Assembly: GCA_963969345.1 (NCBI GenBank)
Contig: OZ017770.1
Span: forward strand, 8,999,246 to 9,063,245
Length of the DNA: 64,000 nucleotides
Source of the DNA: Turbatrix aceti
Lineage: Eukaryota; Nematoda; Chromadorea; Rhabditida; Panagrolaimidae
Direction: 5' to 3'
Shown: positions 59,622-64,000 of the stretch, piece after piece
Layout of the letters: each line of letters starts with the position of its first letter
How positions within the stretch are numbered: the stretch's first letter is position 1
Program-made: the position numbers and the translations under genes
The notes under the pieces: generated by a model
What the model was told of the DNA's origin: nothing
The model's input: only the letters and a program-made list of their open reading frames with translations
The model's database searches: none

Positions 59622-60592
59622 TGCAAACCAACTGAATGAATGCAGGCAAACACCTAAAAGCCGCCGTCAGAAACTGCTTTTGTGGATTTATTATATATAG
59701 TCCGCGCAACTGGCAACAAATATGTCTGACAGATTAGACGCACTTTTTTTCTTGATACTATAAAATTTTCGCTGGGGAATTGCAGGCATTTGTATTATAA
59801 TGACGACACAGTTTTTCGAAAACCGGCAATATTTTTTAGTATTTGACTCATTGAAAAAAGATTTTTACTGGTAATCGGAGAATTTGGTGACGACACTAAT
59901 TTTAACAGGCTTCGATAACACTTAAGTGAGAAAAGAAAAAAATTGGACTACGGTTTCTAACCGTCCAAGGAGGAAAAAAGACAGAAAATTTACAATCTAG
60001 AAAAACATGTGTTGGATAAACACACTTCGTTTTTTTAATATTCCTTGGCATCTGACATCCGTCTTAAAATTCCCCTCGAATATGGTATATACATTTCAAT
60101 CGATCCAAGAGAGAGAGTAGAAAGCTCTTTCTTTATTCAATCCAAGCACATCAAAAATGCAAAACGTAAGCGCATATATACCCCCTTTGCGGCCGGATAT
60201 GTATCCGGCCGATTCGGGGGGATCGGGGGGCTTCCGGGAGCGCTTGTCGCTGACAACTGGCAAGAGCTCGTTGCCAGCGACTTCGCTGGCGGCGACAATA
60301 CACGAAAATAATTTCTTTTTTTATTATTATTTGTTCCATAACGGGTGCATCGATCAAAAGATTGCAAAATGTGCGACAAAACAACATATATTAATTAGAG
60401 TCAAATATTTTTTTGCACAAAGCATGAATTTATAACAATAAAAAATTCACACACACTGGTGTCCAACAAAATAAGGCTGTAAAAAAATAGGCAATGTGTT
60501 TTAAATAACACTGTTGTGTCATGAGATCGGCACGACAGGCATTTATAATTACAATTAAGTCAGGATGAAAAAATAGGCGGCGACAAGTAAAT
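59622..60592. other. Intergenic, contains a perfect palindrome
   Basis: No supported gene. See the palindrome at 60190-60211 and the smaller CTGGCAA/TTGCCAG inverted repeat near 60257-60277. Confidence 0.4.
60190..60211. repeat. 22-bp palindrome in a GC-rich island
   Basis: CGGCCGGATA and its exact reverse complement are separated by two bases, within a GC-rich patch (60180-60300) also holding CTGGCAA...TTGCCAG. The surrounding DNA is AT-rich, so the patch may be a small inserted element. Confidence 0.6.
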
Positions 60593-62440
60593 TCAAACAT
60601 CAGCTGATCTGCTGACGTTGAGATTTGGCACTTGACTTCCACTGAGACTAATTGTGTCGTTTAGAGGTTCGGCACCTCCGAGATGAGCCGCGGGCGGACT
60701 CTGATAGGTCGGCTGACGTAGTGCAGGTCCTGTAAAAAATTTCAAAATAAGAACAGATTAAGTACTTAGCAGTCATACTATTTGGCCGGGCATTGGCTGC
60801 GCTTCCGTTGCGGGGTGCGCGTGGGGGAAGATTTCCGGCATGAAGAGGCACAGCTTCCGGTCCACCGCTGTATCCACCTTGATTTTGAGCCGTACGACTG
60901 TTGTAGCCAGGTGGGGTAGAGGAGTTGGCCGCTTTGCCGTTTCGACGCTGTATACAAAGGCTAACAAGGAGGCAGATCATTAGGAACAGGAACAGGAGAC
61001 CAGCGACGACAGCAAGGACCACGGTCGCTGTTTTGTAGGATGACGGGACAAGTCCTAGTTCCGCTTCGAGATCAAGAATCCCTCCGTTCTCATCCATACA
61101 GTAGGAATTATCCTTGATGCCCCAGGGACAGGGTTGGCATTGGGAGACGGCATTCTGGCTTTGGTAGCGACAGATGCTGTAGTAGTTTGTACCCGCATCT
61201 CGACAGACTGCGATTTGTGCGTTGGCGGAAGATTGATTGCACTGAAGGTTGCATCCAGGACCGGTCAGGGTTCCACGACAAGAAACGGAATAGGTTAATG
61301 TAAGTGACGTTTGAAGATCCTGTCCGGTTAATTGTGCGTTTTGTTTCGTTCCGTACTGCGTATTGTTGTCAAATGTCAGAAGAAATGTATCAACGGGAAC
61401 AACCGTGGCATACTCGATCAGACTACCGGTTGTTGCATCGATCACGGATCCCAGATGATGTACCAATACCGCGATGGATACCTAAAAAACGCATGCGTTG
61501 AAAAAGTTGTAACAAAAATCATGTATACGCGGATGTGTTAAGAAAAGAAAGATAAACGTCATGCATAAAAACGGACATCCTTTTCGGGGATTAACCCCCC
61601 TCAATCTTTTCAATCTTTTCTTACCGGTTGTTTTTCGACCACAAACTCCATCTGCTTCATGAACAACGACCTGTCTTGGTCATTGACTTGGAAGTTTTGG
61701 TCCACTCTGACGAATGGCGTCGAGTCATAGCGAGGATAAGGACTGAAAACAACACAGAAAGGATCAGAAAGAGCAACATGGTTGATAAACATGAAAAAAA
61801 TTGTAAACAATAATAAACATACTCGGCGGAAGATATAATGACCAAAAACGAAAAGAAGCACTTGTGGGTGCTGCCGAAAGGACTCGCTCGAACACAGGTG
61901 TCGTAATTCTGGCCCTGGGGACATACACAGAGCGTCGAAGGCGATAGCCGGTAGTTTTGATCTGTGTATGATTGTAGCTGAACGGATACCCATACTCCAC
62001 TGGTCACCGGTGGAATACCAACACCCGGGTAAGATGCGTTGACGTAATTAGCCCCAGGTGAGACTAATCCCTGATTAATTTTGTTCTAAAAATAATGAAA
62101 AATGACTTTCAAAGGGATTTTGGATTTTTGTGCTTACGTAAGTAAAATTTGCAGCTGTTTGTAGGGCATTTCTGGCGACGTTGCCGGTGGTCTGAATGCC
62201 CTGTCTAAGCTGGGTTCCAACGTTCTGTGCACCCTGCCTAATCTGGGTTCCAACGTTCTGGGCACCTTGTCTAATCTGATTACCCACATTTTGTACCGCA
62301 GACCCTTGCTGGGAATTGTAGCCATTGTTGTTATTCGGATAATCTGGATATCCTGAGTTTTGATAGTTCTGGGCTTGTTGAGCAAATATGGCGATAAAGG
62401 AAGAAGAAATAAATGCCAGAAGAATTATGCGGCTTCGCAT
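60593..62440 (-). CDS. Type I membrane protein with cysteine-rich (DSL/EGF-like?) ectodomain
   Basis: Exons 62440-62138, 62085-61823, 61742-61625, 61481-60779 and 60729-60593 give 507 residues. There is a signal peptide (residues about 1-20, ending IAIFA). A Gln/Asn-rich region follows with three or four copies of QNVGTQIRQGA. Next is an extracellular domain with SVSCRGTLTGPGCNLQCN and a second Cys cluster (CRYQSQ, CQPCPWG). The cysteine pattern recalls DSL or EGF modules of Notch-ligand-like proteins, but spacing is not decisive. One transmembrane helix (VVLAVVAGLLFLFLMICLLV) lies near residues 365-390. The cytoplasmic tail of about 120 residues is Pro/Gly/Asn-rich. It should sit at the cell surface. 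The exact family is uncertain. Confidence 0.82.
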
Positions 62441-64000
62441 TTTTTTTCTAAAAACAAAAACAAAAATCAATGGAAGGTGTTAAGTAAGGAATAAATATGT
62501 AAGCAGTAACGCGAGACACCCCACAAAGCGAGTGATAGTGTACATATTCATTTTTCGGCGTTGATAACACCCGTAATAAACGAAAAGCAGGCAGAAAAAG
62601 CACGAAAAAGCAGTGAAGTGAATCACGATGAGAATGATAAACAACATCAGCAAAAACAAGAGGGGGAAAAGTCAAGCGAGGATGAATTGTATTGTACATA
62701 AATACATGCACAACCTCAAATTTTGAAAAGACGAAAAAAGGAGTATTGATGACTCAAGGTGTTGACCCTACGCATATTTGCATGCCTCGGAAAGGAATGG
62801 CGATAGTAAAGCAGCATGTATGCTTCAGAGGTGATCGAAGAGGTAACACTGACATGCGACGGCCTTTAGGACGTACGGAGCCTTTCTAGTGCAAACAAAA
62901 CACGCGCGCGCTATGACTTTGCCTCCATCAAGAAAGCAAGCGTCTTCTTCGATTCAAAGATGAAAAAAAAATCATACATAGGTGCCCACAGTCCAGGTTA
63001 AACACACGAATTTGTAAGTAATACATAGTATCGTCCATGGGCAAAAATATTATACGCGCTTCACAGGATGAAAGGAAGAAATGAGGCAAGATTGCTTTGC
63101 CTGCTTCTTCTCCTTCCTTCCCGTGGGCCGTCTGGCGCTGTATACAGGACAGATATGGAGGGAGGGGGTGAATCATAACTTGCTGCTCTGCCTTTACCCT
63201 ACAAGCAGAATATTTGTATTAGCCGTGAGAAAACTAATAAGAAAAAAATTAATCGAAAGAGAGGGAGAGGGAATCAACAATAAACTGAGGTGAATCATTC
63301 TGGCTACCGGTGATCGCAATTTTTTTAAAGAAAAAAAAAATTTTATTGAAAAACAGCACCACACAGAATTTTTTCTATTAGCAACCAAGTGATTGCTCAG
63401 TTCTTTTAAATAACAGTCAAATTGTAGGAAGGGTCCACGCTAGCAAGAACACTCCTCTTGATATTACTCACAGGAAGGAAAAATCACCAAGACCGACTGG
63501 AAAGACTGTTGGAGGGAGTGCTCCGAAGACGACTGAAGCAGCTAAACGAAACGAAACGCCGCCAACGTACGCTTGTTGGTTCGCGATAATATCATGACTC
63601 ATTCGGACAATAACAATCTCACCGGTACAGGTGAGTGGTGTTTTTTTCCGCATAACAGGGAAGCTTGACTCTTGATTCATAAAAAAAATCAATTACACAG
63701 GTTTTTATTGACTTGAGGTCGTGTAAAACTGTTTACAAATGCAATTCTATTTTTTCTTGAGCGTTCAAATTTTTTCACTTATTATTCAAAAGCGGAACAA
63801 CAAACAAACATGGTCCTCAATTCTCTGCAACAATCAAAACAAATAAAACAAATAAATATTATTATTAAACTCATTTCCTGCTTGCTCGGATTCCTTTGAT
63901 CAATTCTTCTCTCTTTGAACCCACGTTGTACTCTCGTATACCGGCAATTAAGATAAAATTACATGTTTGCAATGTTTACTTATCTTGTCACCATGACACT
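62441..64000. other. Intergenic to window end; possible first exon at 63594-63630
   Basis: No gene is firmly supported. On the plus strand ATG at 63594 opens MTHSDNNNLTGTG and is followed at 63631 by a good GTGAGT donor, so a gene may begin here and continue beyond the window. Nothing else is visible. Confidence 0.3.

Overview
This is a eukaryotic, animal-type window, most probably from a nematode. Genes are compact and split by many 45-60 bp introns with GTAAGT donors and TTTTCAG acceptors. Recognisable proteins are metazoan: CDK5, the engulfment adaptor CED-6/GULP, BCL7, extended synaptotagmin, WDR48, adenosine deaminase, an OVCA2-type hydrolase, a calmodulin-like protein and SR splicing factors. 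The CDK5 sequence and a few TTTCAG acceptors just upstream of start codons (as in spliced-leader trans-splicing) favour a nematode, but no spliced leader was seen. All gene models below were spliced by hand from frames and splice signals.

Layout. (a) 1-8 kb: copy 1 of a local coiled-coil gene family (+), then two SR-protein genes with a small protein kinase between them, all on the minus strand. (b) 8-31 kb: a repeat-rich accessory region. It holds about six more complete, truncated or fused members of the coiled-coil/polyproline family (copies 2-6, minus strand), decayed transposon-like reading frames (13.9-15.5 kb, with a relic near 6.1 kb), three non-autonomous DNA elements with 8-bp target duplications (hAT-type MITEs), and several hairpins. 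Two healthy genes sit inside it: adenosine deaminase (20.3-22.1 kb) and a divergent intact five-exon relative of the coiled-coil family (26.4-28.4 kb). (c) 31-36 kb: small orphan genes and a second kinase related to the first. (d) 36.9-52.5 kb: a conserved housekeeping and neuronal block: ced-6 (-), cdk-5 (-), extended synaptotagmin (+), bcl-7 (-), wdr-48 (-) divergent from the OVCA2-like hydrolase (+), and a calmodulin-like gene (-). (e) 52.5-58 kb: a long AT-rich stretch with no supported gene. (f) 58-62.5 kb: three secretory-pathway genes: a Gly/Ala/Pro-rich secreted protein (+), a peptide precursor with repeated Lys-Arg sites (-), and a single-pass cysteine-rich membrane protein (-).

The most noteworthy items are the recently expanding coiled-coil family, which shares one illegitimate junction between two arrays; the MITEs with readable target duplications, one of them inside a family copy; and a small peptide precursor whose repeated motif follows each KR site and which I do not recognise.
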